This document shows, in pieces, positions 18,579 through 27,738 of a stretch of 64,000 nucleotides of DNA (positions within the stretch are counted from its first letter, which is position 1; each line of letters begins with the position of its first letter). The stretch spans positions 372,001 through 436,000 of the forward strand of contig NZ_BOOF01000005.1 of NCBI RefSeq assembly GCF_016863095.1, given 5' to 3'. Position numbers and translations under genes: made by a program. Under the pieces are notes generated by a model. The model saw nothing but the letters and a program-made list of their open reading frames with translations, was not told the origin of the DNA and did not search any database. Origin of the DNA: Microbispora siamensis. Its GTDB lineage: Bacteria; Actinomycetota; Actinomycetes; Streptosporangiales; Streptosporangiaceae.

Positions 18579-19035
18579 AACGGCGGGGCGCCGATCCCGG
18601 CGCGAGGCGGCGGGCGAGGAACTCGAGCGCATCGACGACCTCGGCGACCTGCGCCGGGTCGTCGGTGCCCAGAGCCGCCGCGAGGGGCCCCTCGACACCG
18701 GCCGCCCGCACGGCCTCCACACGCGCGGACTGCCCGGGCGCCTGCCTGATCAGGATCCGGCGGCGGTCGGCCGGATCGGGGGCCGTCACGACCGCCCCGG
18801 CCTCCTTCAGCCGCGCGACGGCCCCCGACACCGCGCTCTGCGGCAACCCCGTACGCGCCGCGATCTCTCCGACTGAGGTCTCCGGATGGGCGCGCAGGTC
18901 GGCGACGACCACCAGCACTGTCCGGACACTGGCGGCCTGCGTCGTTCTCGACGGGGTGATGCCCTCCACTGGCATGGCCTCTTCGCCGATCTTCATGAGA
19001 GTCCTGCCGAGCAGGAAGAGGTCGACTCCGTTCAT
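18574..19035 (-). CDS. MarR-family transcriptional regulator
   Basis: A 153-residue winged-helix protein: SVGEIAARTGLPQSAVSGAVARL is the recognition region and DPADRRRILI the wing. ATG 19035 is preferred because GGAG stands just before it; an in-frame ATG at 19050 lies inside the operator palindrome and has no ribosome site. It is divergent from the alpha/beta-hydrolase gene. The overlapping dyad at 19045-19064 would let it repress both directions. The ligand is not deducible. Confidence 0.85.
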   Translation of the reverse strand: MNGVDLFLLGRTLMKIGEEAMPVEGITPSRTTQAASVRTVLVVVADLRAHPETSVGEIAARTGLPQSAVSGAVARLKEAGAVVTAPDPADRRRILIRQAPGQSARVEAVRAAGVEGPLAAALGTDDPAQVAEVVDALEFLARRLAPGSAPRRS

Positions 19036-19044
19036 GACTCCAGA

Positions 19045-19078
19045 ATACATCAGATTTGATGTATCAGTTTTGATGGAA
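19045..19078. promoter_or_regulatory. MarR operator: perfect dyad plus second partial copy
   Basis: ATACATCA (19045-19052) and TGATGTAT (19057-19064) are exact reverse complements around GATT. Overlapping on the right, ATCAG-TTTTGATG repeats the ATCAG-ATTTGATG half-pattern, giving a second weaker site. It sits between the MarR and hydrolase genes. Confidence 0.7.
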
Positions 19079-19114
19079 TATCCTCCGGATCACCCCGAGC
19101 CGAGAGGACGACCC

Positions 19115-19957
19115 ATGAACGGCATGCTCCGCACGAACGGCGCCGGCATCTACTACGAGGTGCACGGCGCCGGGCCCGTGCTCCTCATCTCGCAGAGCGG
19201 GGAGGGCGACGCCGACCGCACCACCGACCTGGTCCGACACCTCGCGGGCGACCACACCGTCATCACCTACGACCGGCGCGGCCTGTCCCGCAGCAGCCTC
19301 GACGCCCCCGGCGGCGGCGCGACCATGGCCGACCATGTCGACGACGTCCACCGCCTGCTCGCCGCCGTGACCGACCGGCCGGCGCACATGCTCGGATGCA
19401 GCTTCGGCGCGGCCATCGGGCTGCATCTGGCCGTCGAGCATCCGGAACAGCTCGGCACCCTGATCGCGCACGAGCCGGTCGCCCCCGGTCTCCTGCCCGC
19501 CTCCGAACGCGTCCGTCACGTTCGGGAACTGGAGGAGCTGCAGCACCTCTACCGTGACCGCGGCCTCGCCGAGGCGTTCGTCAGGATCGCGGAAACGCTG
19601 GGCATCGACCCCGTCGCCCAGGACACCGAGCCCGGACTGACCCCGCATCCGATGAACGATCGGCGGCGGGCCGGCTTCGACTTCTTCATCCGCAACGACT
19701 TCACCGCGATCGCCCGCGACACGCTGGACGTCGCCGCGCTCGGGGACACCCTGGTCCGCGTCATCCCGGCCTTCGGCCGGACCACGCCCCGGCACGTCTT
19801 CGACTACCGGTGCGCGCAGGAGCTCGCCGCGCTCCTCGGGGTCGAGGCGCGGGAGTTTCCCGGCGGGCACAACGGCAACACCACCCACCCCCGCGCGTAC
19901 GCCACGCGCATCCGCGACCTCGTGGCGCCCGAGGTGTCCAGTGGCGGGCACTCTTGA
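19115..19957 (+). CDS. Alpha/beta-hydrolase
   Basis: A 280-residue soluble hydrolase. The oxyanion-side strand is GPVLLISQSGEGDADR. The nucleophile elbow reads GCSFGAAIG, with Ser at the centre of the GxSxG fold motif. The catalytic His is in FPGGHNGNTTHP. No signal peptide is seen. ATG 19115 follows GAGAGGA. It is divergent from and probably repressed by the MarR protein. Related genes hydrolyse small esters or act on quorum-type or antibiotic molecules; nothing narrows the substrate here. Confidence 0.85.
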   Translation: MNGMLRTNGAGIYYEVHGAGPVLLISQSGEGDADRTTDLVRHLAGDHTVITYDRRGLSRSSLDAPGGGATMADHVDDVHRLLAAVTDRPAHMLGCSFGAAIGLHLAVEHPEQLGTLIAHEPVAPGLLPASERVRHVRELEELQHLYRDRGLAEAFVRIAETLGIDPVAQDTEPGLTPHPMNDRRRAGFDFFIRNDFTAIARDTLDVAALGDTLVRVIPAFGRTTPRHVFDYRCAQELAALLGVEAREFPGGHNGNTTHPRAYATRIRDLVAPEVSSGGHS

Positions 19958-20093
19958 CGTGAAACGACGCCACGCCCTAGGTTGCTGCCGAAACCGACAA
20001 TTTTCACAAATTGCCCGAAAGCTTTCGGGTCAGCCGACACCCGCCGGACCGGGTGCGGCACGGCCCGTAGCCGTCCCATGATTCGGAGTCCGC

Positions 20094-21122
20094 GTGAAGG
20101 TCCTCTACATCGGCGGCACCGGAACGATCAGCTCGGCCTGCGTGGCCGAGTCGGTGCGCCGGGGCCTTGACGTCCACGCGCTCAACCGGGGCCACACCGC
20201 CCGGCGCCGTCCCCTGCCCGAGGAGGTCACGACGCTCACCGCCGATGTGCGGGACCGCGACGCGGTGCGCCGGGCCCTGGCCGGGAGGACGTACGACTGC
20301 GTCGTCGACTTCCTCGGCTACACGGCCGAGGACGCCGCGGCGGCGGTGGACCTGCTGGACGGCCGCACCGCCCAGTACGTCTACATCAGCAGCGCCTCCG
20401 TCTACCACAAGCCGGTCCGGCGGGCGCCGTTCACGGAATCGACCGCCCGGCGCAACCCCTACCTCGCGTACGCACGAGACAAGATCGCGGCCGAGGACGT
20501 CCTGCGCCGCGCCTACGAGGAGCGCGACTTCCCCGTCACGATCGTGCGCCCCTCGCACACCTACGACGACGCGCACCCGCCGCTGCCCGGCGACTGGACG
20601 GCGTGGGACCGGGTCGTACGCGGCGACGAGATCGTGGTGCCCGGCGACGGCACCAGCCTGTGGACCCTGACGCACGCGGACGACTTCGCCGTCGGCCTCG
20701 TCGGCCTGATCGGCGCCTGGCAGGCGCTCGGCGAGGACTTCCACATCACCTCCGACGAGGCGCTGACCTGGAACGAGATCTACGAGGTCGTCGGGCGGGC
20801 GGCCGCGACACCGGCCCGGCTCCTCCACCTGCCCGCGGAATTCCTGCCGCTCGCCGCGCCGGATTGGTTCTGGTCCGACCTGATCGTCGGCGACCTCCAG
20901 CACACCGCCGTGTTCGACACCACGAAGATCAGGCGGTTCGTCCCGTCGTTCCGGCCGGTCGTCACCTGGCCGGAAGGGGCCAGGCGACTCCACGCCTGGC
21001 GGTCCGCCCATCCGGAGGAGACCCGGCCCGACGCCGCGACCGACGCGGTGCTGGCCCGGCTGGTCGAAGGACACCGGTTCGCCTCGGCGGCCGTGGCGCG
21101 CCTGGCGCCCGACCACCGCTGA
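20094..21122 (+). CDS. NAD-dependent epimerase/dehydratase (extended SDR)
   Basis: A 342-residue Rossmann enzyme. The cofactor loop is IGGTGTISS near residue 7, a GxxGxxS variant of the usual GxxGxxG. SSASVY and a downstream YARDK (Tyr-xxx-Lys) form the catalytic set. IVRPSHTY is the conserved strand. This atypical subgroup resembles actinobacterial isoflavone-reductase-like and sugar-nucleotide epimerase proteins. GTG 20094 follows GGAG. An aldo/keto reductase follows after 26 bases, so the two likely act on the same sugar or polyol pathway. Confidence 0.83.
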   Translation: MKVLYIGGTGTISSACVAESVRRGLDVHALNRGHTARRRPLPEEVTTLTADVRDRDAVRRALAGRTYDCVVDFLGYTAEDAAAAVDLLDGRTAQYVYISSASVYHKPVRRAPFTESTARRNPYLAYARDKIAAEDVLRRAYEERDFPVTIVRPSHTYDDAHPPLPGDWTAWDRVVRGDEIVVPGDGTSLWTLTHADDFAVGLVGLIGAWQALGEDFHITSDEALTWNEIYEVVGRAAATPARLLHLPAEFLPLAAPDWFWSDLIVGDLQHTAVFDTTKIRRFVPSFRPVVTWPEGARRLHAWRSAHPEETRPDAATDAVLARLVEGHRFASAAVARLAPDHR

Positions 21123-21148
21123 CGGCTCGTGACGGAAGGACGCCCCCG

Positions 21149-22132
21149 ATGCCCCTCGATTCCCGCGACGACCTGACGGTCCCGGACCCGACGCTGCGCC
21201 GGCCGTTCGGGCGCACCGGCCTGGCGGTGACACCGATCTGCGTCGGCACCAGTCCCCTGGCGAGCATGCCGGGCCTGTACGGGTACGAGGTCGGCGAGCA
21301 GCGAGCGCGGGCCACGGTGGAGGCCGTGTTCGACGGGCCGTTCAACTTCCTCGACACCTCGAACAACTACGGCGGTGGCAGCGCCGAAAAACGCATCGGC
21401 GCCGTGGTCCGCCACCGCGACGGCGTGCCCGCCGGGTTCGTCCTGGCCACCAAGGTCGACGCGGACCCGGACACCGGCGACTTCTCCGGCGAGCGCGTGC
21501 GCCGTTCGGCCGAGGAGAGCCTGGAACGGCTCGGCGTCGGCCACGTGCCGCTGCTGTACCTGCACGACCCCGAATTCCACATCACCTTCGAGGAGGCCAT
21601 GGGCCCGGGAGGGGCGGTGGAGGCGCTGGTCGCGCTGCGGGACGCCGGCGTCGCCGGCCATCTCGGCATCGCGGGTGGGCCGGTCGGCCTGTTGCGCAGA
21701 TATGTCGCCACCGGCGTGTTCGACGCCGTGATCAGCCACAACCGCTGGACGCTGGTGAACCGCGAGGCCGCCCCGCTGCTCGACGAGGCCCGCGATCGCG
21801 GCGTCGCCTTCGTCAACGGCGCGCCGTACGGTGGCGGGATGCTGGTCAAGGGACCCGACGCCCAGCCCCGCTACGCCTACCGGGACACCGGCGAGTCCGT
21901 CCGGAACGCGGTCCGCGCCATGCGACGGGTCTGCGACGCGCACGGCGTGCCCCTCGCCGCCGCCGCGCTGCAGTTCTCGCTGCGCGATCCCCGGGTGGCG
22001 TCCACCATCGTCGGCGTCTCGGAACCCGAGCGGATCGAGGAGACGCTGAGCCTCGCCACCACCCCGATCCCGCCGGTTTTGTGGGACGAGCTCGACCGGC
22101 ACCTGCCTTCTCCCGCCGCCTGGCTGGACTGA
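21149..22132 (+). CDS. Aldo/keto reductase (fucose/threo-aldose dehydrogenase-like)
   Basis: A 327-residue TIM-barrel oxidoreductase. The catalytic tetrad is visible: Asp in FLDTSNNYG, Tyr in the same stretch, Lys in LATKVD and His in LYLHDPE. GVSEPERIEE near the end is the NAD(P)-binding phosphate loop. The overall pattern resembles D-threo-aldose/L-fucose dehydrogenases rather than beta-subunit-like reductases. ATG 21149 follows GGAAGGA. With the preceding epimerase it forms a two-gene unit for sugar oxidation or epimerisation. Confidence 0.85.
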   Translation: MPLDSRDDLTVPDPTLRRPFGRTGLAVTPICVGTSPLASMPGLYGYEVGEQRARATVEAVFDGPFNFLDTSNNYGGGSAEKRIGAVVRHRDGVPAGFVLATKVDADPDTGDFSGERVRRSAEESLERLGVGHVPLLYLHDPEFHITFEEAMGPGGAVEALVALRDAGVAGHLGIAGGPVGLLRRYVATGVFDAVISHNRWTLVNREAAPLLDEARDRGVAFVNGAPYGGGMLVKGPDAQPRYAYRDTGESVRNAVRAMRRVCDAHGVPLAAAALQFSLRDPRVASTIVGVSEPERIEETLSLATTPIPPVLWDELDRHLPSPAAWLD

Positions 22133-22201
22133 TCGTCCGACCGGCTTCCCGGCTCTCGGTCAGGTGCCGGCCCGGCGTGGGGCGCGTACGGGAAGTGGCG
22201 C

Positions 22202-22849
22202 TCACAGGAGACCGGCGTCGCGCACCTTCATCGCCACCTGGACGCGGTTGTCGGTGCCGAGCTTGGCGAAGATCCTGGTGATGTTCGCCTTCACGGTGGC
22301 GACGCTCATATAGAGACGCTCGGCGATCTCGGCGTTGGACCTGCCGTGGGCCACCTCGACCGCGACCTCGAGTTCGCGCTCGGTGAGCCTGCCCAGCTCC
22401 TCCCGCGCCGCCGGGAGGGCCGGTCCGGGCCCGCCGGTCGCCGCGGCGATCACCTGCCGGGTGACGCTCGGCGACAGCGCGGGCTCGCCCTTCGCCACGG
22501 CACGGACCGCCTCGATCATCCGAGGCGGTGGGGTGTCCTTCAGCAGGAAGCCGTCGGCGCCGAGCCGCAGGGCCCGCAGCACCATGTCGTCGGCGTCGAA
22601 GGTGGTGAGCACGAGGATCCGCGGCGGGCCGGGCTGGGCCCGCAGCAGCTCGGTGGTGGTCAGCCCGTCCTGGTTGGGCATCCGGATGTCCAGCAGCACC
22701 ACGTCGGGGCGCAGGTCGCTGATCACGTCCATGGCGCGAAGCCCGTCCTCGGCCTCGCCGACGATGTCGAAGTCGGCTTCTCCGCCGAGGATGAGACGCA
22801 GCCCGGTCCGCACCATCGCGTCGTCATCCACTATCACCAGCCGGGTCAC
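22202..22849 (-). CDS. NarL/LuxR-type response regulator (system 1)
   Basis: A 215-residue two-domain regulator. The receiver has VDDDAM and the phospho-acceptor Asp54 in LLDIRMP, with Lys in FLLKD. The C-terminal LuxR helix-turn-helix reads LTERELEVAVEVAHGRSNAEIAERL. GTG 22849 was chosen because GGGAGG lies eight bases upstream; a longer ATG start at 22882 is possible. It overlaps the end of the kinase gene, so the two are coupled. The divergent ABC transporter genes at 24166-25730 are its most likely targets. Confidence 0.9.
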   Translation of the reverse strand: MTRLVIVDDDAMVRTGLRLILGGEADFDIVGEAEDGLRAMDVISDLRPDVVLLDIRMPNQDGLTTTELLRAQPGPPRILVLTTFDADDMVLRALRLGADGFLLKDTPPPRMIEAVRAVAKGEPALSPSVTRQVIAAATGGPGPALPAAREELGRLTERELEVAVEVAHGRSNAEIAERLYMSVATVKANITRIFAKLGTDNRVQVAMKVRDAGLL

Positions 22850-24002
22850 GATCCGCAGCCTCCCATGGCAATCGGACATCAAGGATGAATCGCCCGTCCT
22901 GGATCGTATGGGTGAGAGTGCCGCCGGCCATTTTCGTCCGCTCCGCCAGGCCCACCAGGCCCAGCCTGCCGCCCGGTCCGGGAACCGAGCCGGGGCGTGC
23001 GGCGTTCGTCACCCGGATCCGCAGGCCCTCCCCCGGCCGTCCGCCGAGTTCCGCGGTGACCCTGGCGCCCGGCGCGTGCTTGCGCGCGTTGGTCAGCGCC
23101 TCCTGCACGATCCGGTAGGCGTGCCGGCCCGTCTGCGCGGGCAGCGACTCCCGGCCGTCGATGCGGTCGTCCACCTCGACCCGCTGGCCGGCGGCGCGGA
23201 CCTCGCCGAACAGCGCGTCCAGATGGGCCAGATCGGGCTGCGGCGCCTCCACCGCGCCGTCGTCGCGAAGGGTGCGCAGCACCGTGCGCAACTCGTTGAG
23301 CGACTGGTGCGCGTTCTCCTGGATGGCCAGCGCGGCCTCGCGTGTCTGCTCCGGGCCGAGGTCCGTACGGTAGGCCAGGCCGCCGGCCAGCATCGCCAGT
23401 AGGGAGATCCGGTGCGCGAGCACGTCGTGCATCTCCTGGGCGATCTTGACCCGTTCCGCCAGCCGCGCCTGGTCGATCCGCTGCCGCTGCTCACGCTCGG
23501 CGGCCCGCGCCCGCTCGCGCAGGGACAGCTCCAGGTCGCGGCGTCCCCGCAGGTAGAGGCCGAACACGGTCAGCCCGCCGAGAATCGTCAGCCCCGAGAC
23601 CGAGGAGACGACGGTGGCCTGGTCTATGCCGCCCAGAGCCCCGCTCACCAGCAGGCACACCACGGACACGGCCGCGACCGGGATCGTCCGGCTCCACCGG
23701 CGATGGGTCACCAGGGACACGTACGCGACCTGCGCGGGGCCGGTCGCCGTGGCCGAGAACGCGGTCAGCAAGGCGGTCGCCAGGGCGATCTGCCACGGCC
23801 ACCGGCGCCGCCACCGCATCAGGACCAGCCCGATCAGGCCGAGCGCCGTGTCGATCAGCGCCTGCGGGAGACGGCCGCCGTCGTGCAGGACGAGCCAGGC
23901 CAGCACAGTGCCGTGGAAGAGCATCGGCACCACGGCGCACAGGTAACGCAGCGCGACACCCTGCCTGTCCAGGGGTGGCTGGTAGTCCGGTCGGCCGCGC
24001 AC
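22824..24002 (-). CDS. Sensor histidine kinase, HisKA_3 type (system 1)
   Basis: A 392-residue kinase. Five or six membrane helices fill residues 20-155. A dimerisation helix carries phospho-acceptor His192 in EMHDVLAHRISLL, and a GHKL ATPase domain follows (EALTNARKHAPG as the N box; GGRLGLVGLAER as the G box). There is no extracellular sensor domain, as is usual for kinases that guard an ABC transporter and sense the membrane or the transporter itself. It is divergent from the ABC ATPase gene, with 163 bases between them. Confidence 0.9.
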   Translation of the reverse strand: MRGRPDYQPPLDRQGVALRYLCAVVPMLFHGTVLAWLVLHDGGRLPQALIDTALGLIGLVLMRWRRRWPWQIALATALLTAFSATATGPAQVAYVSLVTHRRWSRTIPVAAVSVVCLLVSGALGGIDQATVVSSVSGLTILGGLTVFGLYLRGRRDLELSLRERARAAEREQRQRIDQARLAERVKIAQEMHDVLAHRISLLAMLAGGLAYRTDLGPEQTREAALAIQENAHQSLNELRTVLRTLRDDGAVEAPQPDLAHLDALFGEVRAAGQRVEVDDRIDGRESLPAQTGRHAYRIVQEALTNARKHAPGARVTAELGGRPGEGLRIRVTNAARPGSVPGPGGRLGLVGLAERTKMAGGTLTHTIQDGRFILDVRLPWEAADRDPAGDSG

Positions 24003-24165
24003 AGCCCCACAGCTTAGGGACCACGCCGAACAGGTTTTAGCGACCTGGGTCGACCTGTGGACAACCGTAGGTATCGCCCGCGGGCGAAAGGCCGGGCCCC
24101 GCGTCGAACCACGGCGTACCCCGGTCCGATGCGGCGGCGTCCGCCCTCACGGTGGACTGGGCGGC

Positions 24166-24921
24166 GTGATCGAGTTCAACCACGTCAGCAAGATCTACGG
24201 AAAGGTGAAGGCGCTCGACGACGTGACCTTCACCGTCGGGGCCGGGAGCGTCACCGGCTTCCTGGGGCCCAACGGCGCCGGGAAATCGACGGCCCTGCGC
24301 ATCCTGGTGGGGCTCGCCCGCCCCTCCTCCGGTTCGGCGACCGTGCTCGGCCTGCCGTACGCCGGGATGGCCTGCCCGGGCCTGCGGGTCGGCACCCTGC
24401 TCGACGCCGGGGCCCAGCATCCGGGCCGCACCGGCAGGGAGGTGCTGACGCTCGGCGCGATGGCCCTCGGACTGCCGCGGACCCGGGTCGGCGAGGTGCT
24501 CGACCTGGTGGGGCTGACCGAACGGGAGAGCCGGCGGACGATCGGCGGCTACTCACTCGGGATGCGCCAGCGGCTCGGCATCGCGCACGCCCTGCTCGGC
24601 GAGCCCGAGGTGCTCGTCCTCGACGAGCCCGCCAACGGTCTCGACCCCCAGGGCATCCACTGGATGCGCCGCCTGCTGCGCGACCTCGCCGACGCCGGAT
24701 GCGCGGTGCTGCTCAGCTCACACCTGCTGCACGAGGTGGAACAGGCGGCGGACCACATCGTGATGATCGGCCGTGGACGCGTGCTCGCCCAGGGCACGGT
24801 CGACGAGCTGAGCCGGGGCCGCGGCCTCGAGGAGACCTTCCTCGAACTGACCGCGCACACGGACCGGAGCCCGGGCGGCGGCGCGTCCCCGGGCATCGAC
24901 GCGGGCCGGGGCGCCGCATGA
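24166..24921 (+). CDS. ABC transporter ATPase (BcrA/bacitracin-type)
   Basis: A 251-residue ATPase. Walker A is GPNGAGKST near residue 36, the signature is YSLGMRQRLGIA, Walker B is VLVLDEPANGLDP, and the SSHLLHEVE switch follows. The YSLGMRQR form marks the BcrA/NatA-like group that exports peptide antibiotics or acts in lipid-II protection. It starts at GTG 24166. Its end overlaps an ATG (24918) in the frame of the permease. Its regulation by the divergent two-component system is inferred from position. Confidence 0.9.
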   Translation: MIEFNHVSKIYGKVKALDDVTFTVGAGSVTGFLGPNGAGKSTALRILVGLARPSSGSATVLGLPYAGMACPGLRVGTLLDAGAQHPGRTGREVLTLGAMALGLPRTRVGEVLDLVGLTERESRRTIGGYSLGMRQRLGIAHALLGEPEVLVLDEPANGLDPQGIHWMRRLLRDLADAGCAVLLSSHLLHEVEQAADHIVMIGRGRVLAQGTVDELSRGRGLEETFLELTAHTDRSPGGGASPGIDAGRGAA

Positions 24922-24989
24922 CCCGCGCCGCGCATCACCTGGACGACATCGCGGGGCCGGGATCGAGCCCCGTCACGAAGGACGACGAC

Positions 24990-25730
24990 ATGACCGCCGA
25001 CACTCCGATCCCGTTCCGCAGACTGCTCATCGTCGAAGCCCGCAAGCTCGTCGACACCCGAAGCGGCACGATCATCTCGTTGATCATGGTCGGGCTGGTG
25101 GTCGCATCCGTCGTCGCGCGCGGCGCCGTCGCCGGGCCGAAGCTGCAGACCCTGGTGGGCACGGCGGGGATTGCCCTCGGCACCCTGCTCCCGGTGCTCG
25201 GCATCCTCACGGTGACCGGCGAGTGGGCGCATCGCACGGCGCTGACCACCTTCGTGCTCGAACCGCGCCGCCATCGCGTCCTCGCCGCCAAATGCCTGCC
25301 GCCCCTGCTCGCGGCGGTGGCGCTCTCGCTGTTCGCCATGCTGGTCGCGGTGCCGGCCACGGCCGTCGTGGCCGGGGTCCGGAACATGCCCGCCACCTGG
25401 GAGGTCCGGCCTCTCGGGCTGCTCGGCTGGACCGGGGGGAACGTCCTCGTGGCCGCGGCGGGCCTCGCCCTCGGCGCACTGCTCCTCAACGCGCCCGCCG
25501 CGATCGTGATCAACCTCTCGACCCCGGTCCTGTGGGCCGTCGTCGGCAGACTCGGCTCCGTCGGCGCGACCCTCGCCGAGTGGCTCGACCTCAACACCAC
25601 CGCCGCCCCATTGACGAGCGGCGACATGACCTGGGCCGAGAGCGCCCGGCTCGCGACGTCGGTCGCCTTCTGGATCGTCCTTCCCATGGCCGCCGGCCTG
25701 GTCCGCGTGCTCCGCAAGGAGGTGACCTGA
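24990..25730 (+). CDS. ABC transporter permease, ABC-2 type
   Basis: A 246-residue protein with six hydrophobic segments, opening with a cytoplasmic stretch FRRLLIVEARKLVDTRSGT before the first helix, as in BcrB-like permeases. VTGEWAHRTALTTFVLEPRR is the conserved amphipathic loop after helix two. ATG 24990 follows AAGGA at good spacing. An in-frame ATG at 24918, overlapping the ATPase stop, would add 24 residues. With the ATPase it makes a minimal exporter. Confidence 0.87.
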   Translation: MTADTPIPFRRLLIVEARKLVDTRSGTIISLIMVGLVVASVVARGAVAGPKLQTLVGTAGIALGTLLPVLGILTVTGEWAHRTALTTFVLEPRRHRVLAAKCLPPLLAAVALSLFAMLVAVPATAVVAGVRNMPATWEVRPLGLLGWTGGNVLVAAAGLALGALLLNAPAAIVINLSTPVLWAVVGRLGSVGATLAEWLDLNTTAAPLTSGDMTWAESARLATSVAFWIVLPMAAGLVRVLRKEVT

Positions 25731-25746
25731 CCGGCCGCAGCCTGGG

Positions 25747-26841
25747 CTACAGGCAGCCGAGGAGCGTGGCGACGCGGTCGGTCTCCACGGCCAGGAGGTG
25801 CTCCGGCACCGGTTCGAAGAGCTCGACGACCGGACGTCCCTCCTTGGCCTCCCAGACGCCCGCCACCCGGCCCTGGTGGACGACCACGGGTGAGATCCAC
25901 CCGGCCGTCCGGCTCACCTTGGGCCGCACGGCCTTCGGCAGGAGCGGTTCCAGGTCACGCGGCGCCCCCAGGATGAACTGGTCGAAGCCGGGCAGCAGAT
26001 GCACGTCCTCCGACGGCGGGCAGGCCAGCAGATCGTCCAGAAGCTCCGCCGGCAGCACGGCGGGCATCCCCTCCACCTCGACCTGCGCGAGCTCACCCTC
26101 CAACTCCCCGAACCAGCCGCGCAGGACGGCCTTCGGCGTGACACCGCGGAACAGCCAGGCGTCGAACATCCGGGGAGTGGCCGGGCCGTGGGCGCCGAGG
26201 AACGCGCGGAGCACCCGCACTCCCCCTTCCTCCGGCGAGAGCGCCTCCCCCCGGCCGCCCGGCAGCCAGTCGGCGGGCGTGGTGAAGGTGACCCTGCGGT
26301 CGCGCGGCGGGCCGTAACACAGCTCGCCCAGGAAGCTGAGCGGCTTGAGCAGCGCGCCCCAGCCGGACGTGAGGGCCTCTCTCAGGTGGGCGTCCCCGGT
26401 CACCTCGATGACCGCCTCGACCAGTTCCTCACGGGTCAGCACCCCGCCGGACAACGCGCGCGGAACGGCGTCCACGACGGCCTCGATCTCCCGGGCCGAC
26501 ACCCCGTGGCCGCGCTGCCAGGAGGCCCTCTCCCAGAACCGGAGCGACCCGAGGGCGGCGCGGTAGGCGGGGAACTCGTCGGCCGGGAGGAGGTGGAGCG
26601 TGCTGCGCATCGTCCAGGTCTTGACGAGCGTGCGGTCACGCCACAGGGCGTCCTCGATCTCTCCCGGACGCGGGTTCGCGTGCCGTACGGCCACGGCCAG
26701 CGCCGCCGACGAGGCGACCTGCGCCTGCACCCCGCACAATCGCCGGGCGATCGCCACCGCGTCGCCGCCGCCCGCGGGCTCGACGAACTGCCGTCTCAGC
26801 CTCCAGGCGAGCACCTGCGCCCAGGTCGTCTCAGCAACCAC
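25747..26841 (-). CDS. Winged-helix DNA-binding / AlkZ-like DNA glycosylase family protein
   Basis: A 364-residue protein of the HTH_42 (PF06224) family. The N-terminal GVQAQV holds the Q-x-Q motif that in AlkZ and YcaQ glycosylases contacts the lesion. TWTMRSTLHLLPADEF and LLPGFDQFILG are further family blocks, and VVVHQGRVAGVWE lies near the C terminus. AlkZ proteins unhook DNA crosslinks, and some are self-resistance enzymes of antibiotic producers, but most family members are untested. It is convergent with the ABC permease gene, 16 bases away. Confidence 0.8.
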   Translation of the reverse strand: MVAETTWAQVLAWRLRRQFVEPAGGGDAVAIARRLCGVQAQVASSAALAVAVRHANPRPGEIEDALWRDRTLVKTWTMRSTLHLLPADEFPAYRAALGSLRFWERASWQRGHGVSAREIEAVVDAVPRALSGGVLTREELVEAVIEVTGDAHLREALTSGWGALLKPLSFLGELCYGPPRDRRVTFTTPADWLPGGRGEALSPEEGGVRVLRAFLGAHGPATPRMFDAWLFRGVTPKAVLRGWFGELEGELAQVEVEGMPAVLPAELLDDLLACPPSEDVHLLPGFDQFILGAPRDLEPLLPKAVRPKVSRTAGWISPVVVHQGRVAGVWEAKEGRPVVELFEPVPEHLLAVETDRVATLLGCL

Positions 26842-26983
26842 GTCACACTTCTACACCTCGGGTACGACAAGTCGCGCACCCCCGATAACTCACGGCCGGA
26901 CGTCCCGGAGGTGGCGGTCGCCGGTGGACACCCTGAGGCTAGAGTTGTCGCTTCCTGGAAGATCAAGGGATCAGGAGGCAGCC

Positions 26984-27670
26984 GTGGCGTTCGGCAGGTC
27001 CGGGAAAGCCGATGAGCCGCCGGTGGAACCCGTCGCGTGGACGGAGGTCTGGGAGTTCGTCGTCAGCAGGGTGGAGCGCCCGGAGACGCCCAAGCGCAAG
27101 ACGGCGAGCCTGGGGGCGCGTGCCGTACGGGTGCCCCGAGGAGGGAAGTTCGACAAGGTCCTCGCCCCCTGCGCGTATCTCGCCTCAGGGCAACTCCGGG
27201 GGCTGCCCGCCGCTCCGGAGCTGACCCTCTTCGAGGACACGACCCAGCGGCGCCTGCTCTGTTACGTGGCGGCTCCCCGGGAGGTGGACGGAGAGCGCCA
27301 CCACGTCGTGCACGACGGCCAGGGACAGGTCATCGGCACCGTGAAGCGGATCCCGCCGAAGTGCCCGTTCCGGCACACCTGGCGGATCGAGCAGCCGGGG
27401 CATCCGGAGATCACGGGGCGCAACGAGTGGGTGAGCGGCAGCCTCAAGAACGTCGCCGGGCGCGCGGCCGAACGGTTGTTGCACGGGGCCCTCGACGGCG
27501 TGCTTGCCGGCCCCGATCTGTCGGACCTGGGCCGGGGATCCCGTTCGCTCGAATGGCGGTCCGGTGAGGAGATCGTGATGACGTCGGAGGGCAGCGCCCA
27601 CGTCAGGATCCGCAAGGAATGGCTGGATCGGCGTCTCGCGTTCGCCTTCGCGCTCATCGGGGACGCCTGA
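26984..27670 (+). CDS. Conserved-looking hypothetical protein, 228 aa
   Basis: GTG 26984 follows a strong AGGAGG site. The protein is soluble, with alternating beta-strand patterns (RLLCYVAAPREVDGERHHVV, GQVIGTVKRIPPK) resembling a phospholipid-scramblase-like or LURP-type barrel, but I cannot prove that. The C-terminal part (MTSEGSAHVRIRKEWLDRRLAFAFALIGDA in sections) looks ordered as well. I do not recognise the family. It stands alone between an AlkZ-like gene and a convergent unknown gene. Confidence 0.65.
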   Translation: MAFGRSGKADEPPVEPVAWTEVWEFVVSRVERPETPKRKTASLGARAVRVPRGGKFDKVLAPCAYLASGQLRGLPAAPELTLFEDTTQRRLLCYVAAPREVDGERHHVVHDGQGQVIGTVKRIPPKCPFRHTWRIEQPGHPEITGRNEWVSGSLKNVAGRAAERLLHGALDGVLAGPDLSDLGRGSRSLEWRSGEEIVMTSEGSAHVRIRKEWLDRRLAFAFALIGDA

Positions 27671-27738
27671 GACGCCGCGCATGCTCTGTCGTCCCGGATC
27701 CGGTAGCCGCCTGGCACCCCTTTGCCGCATACCGTCTC

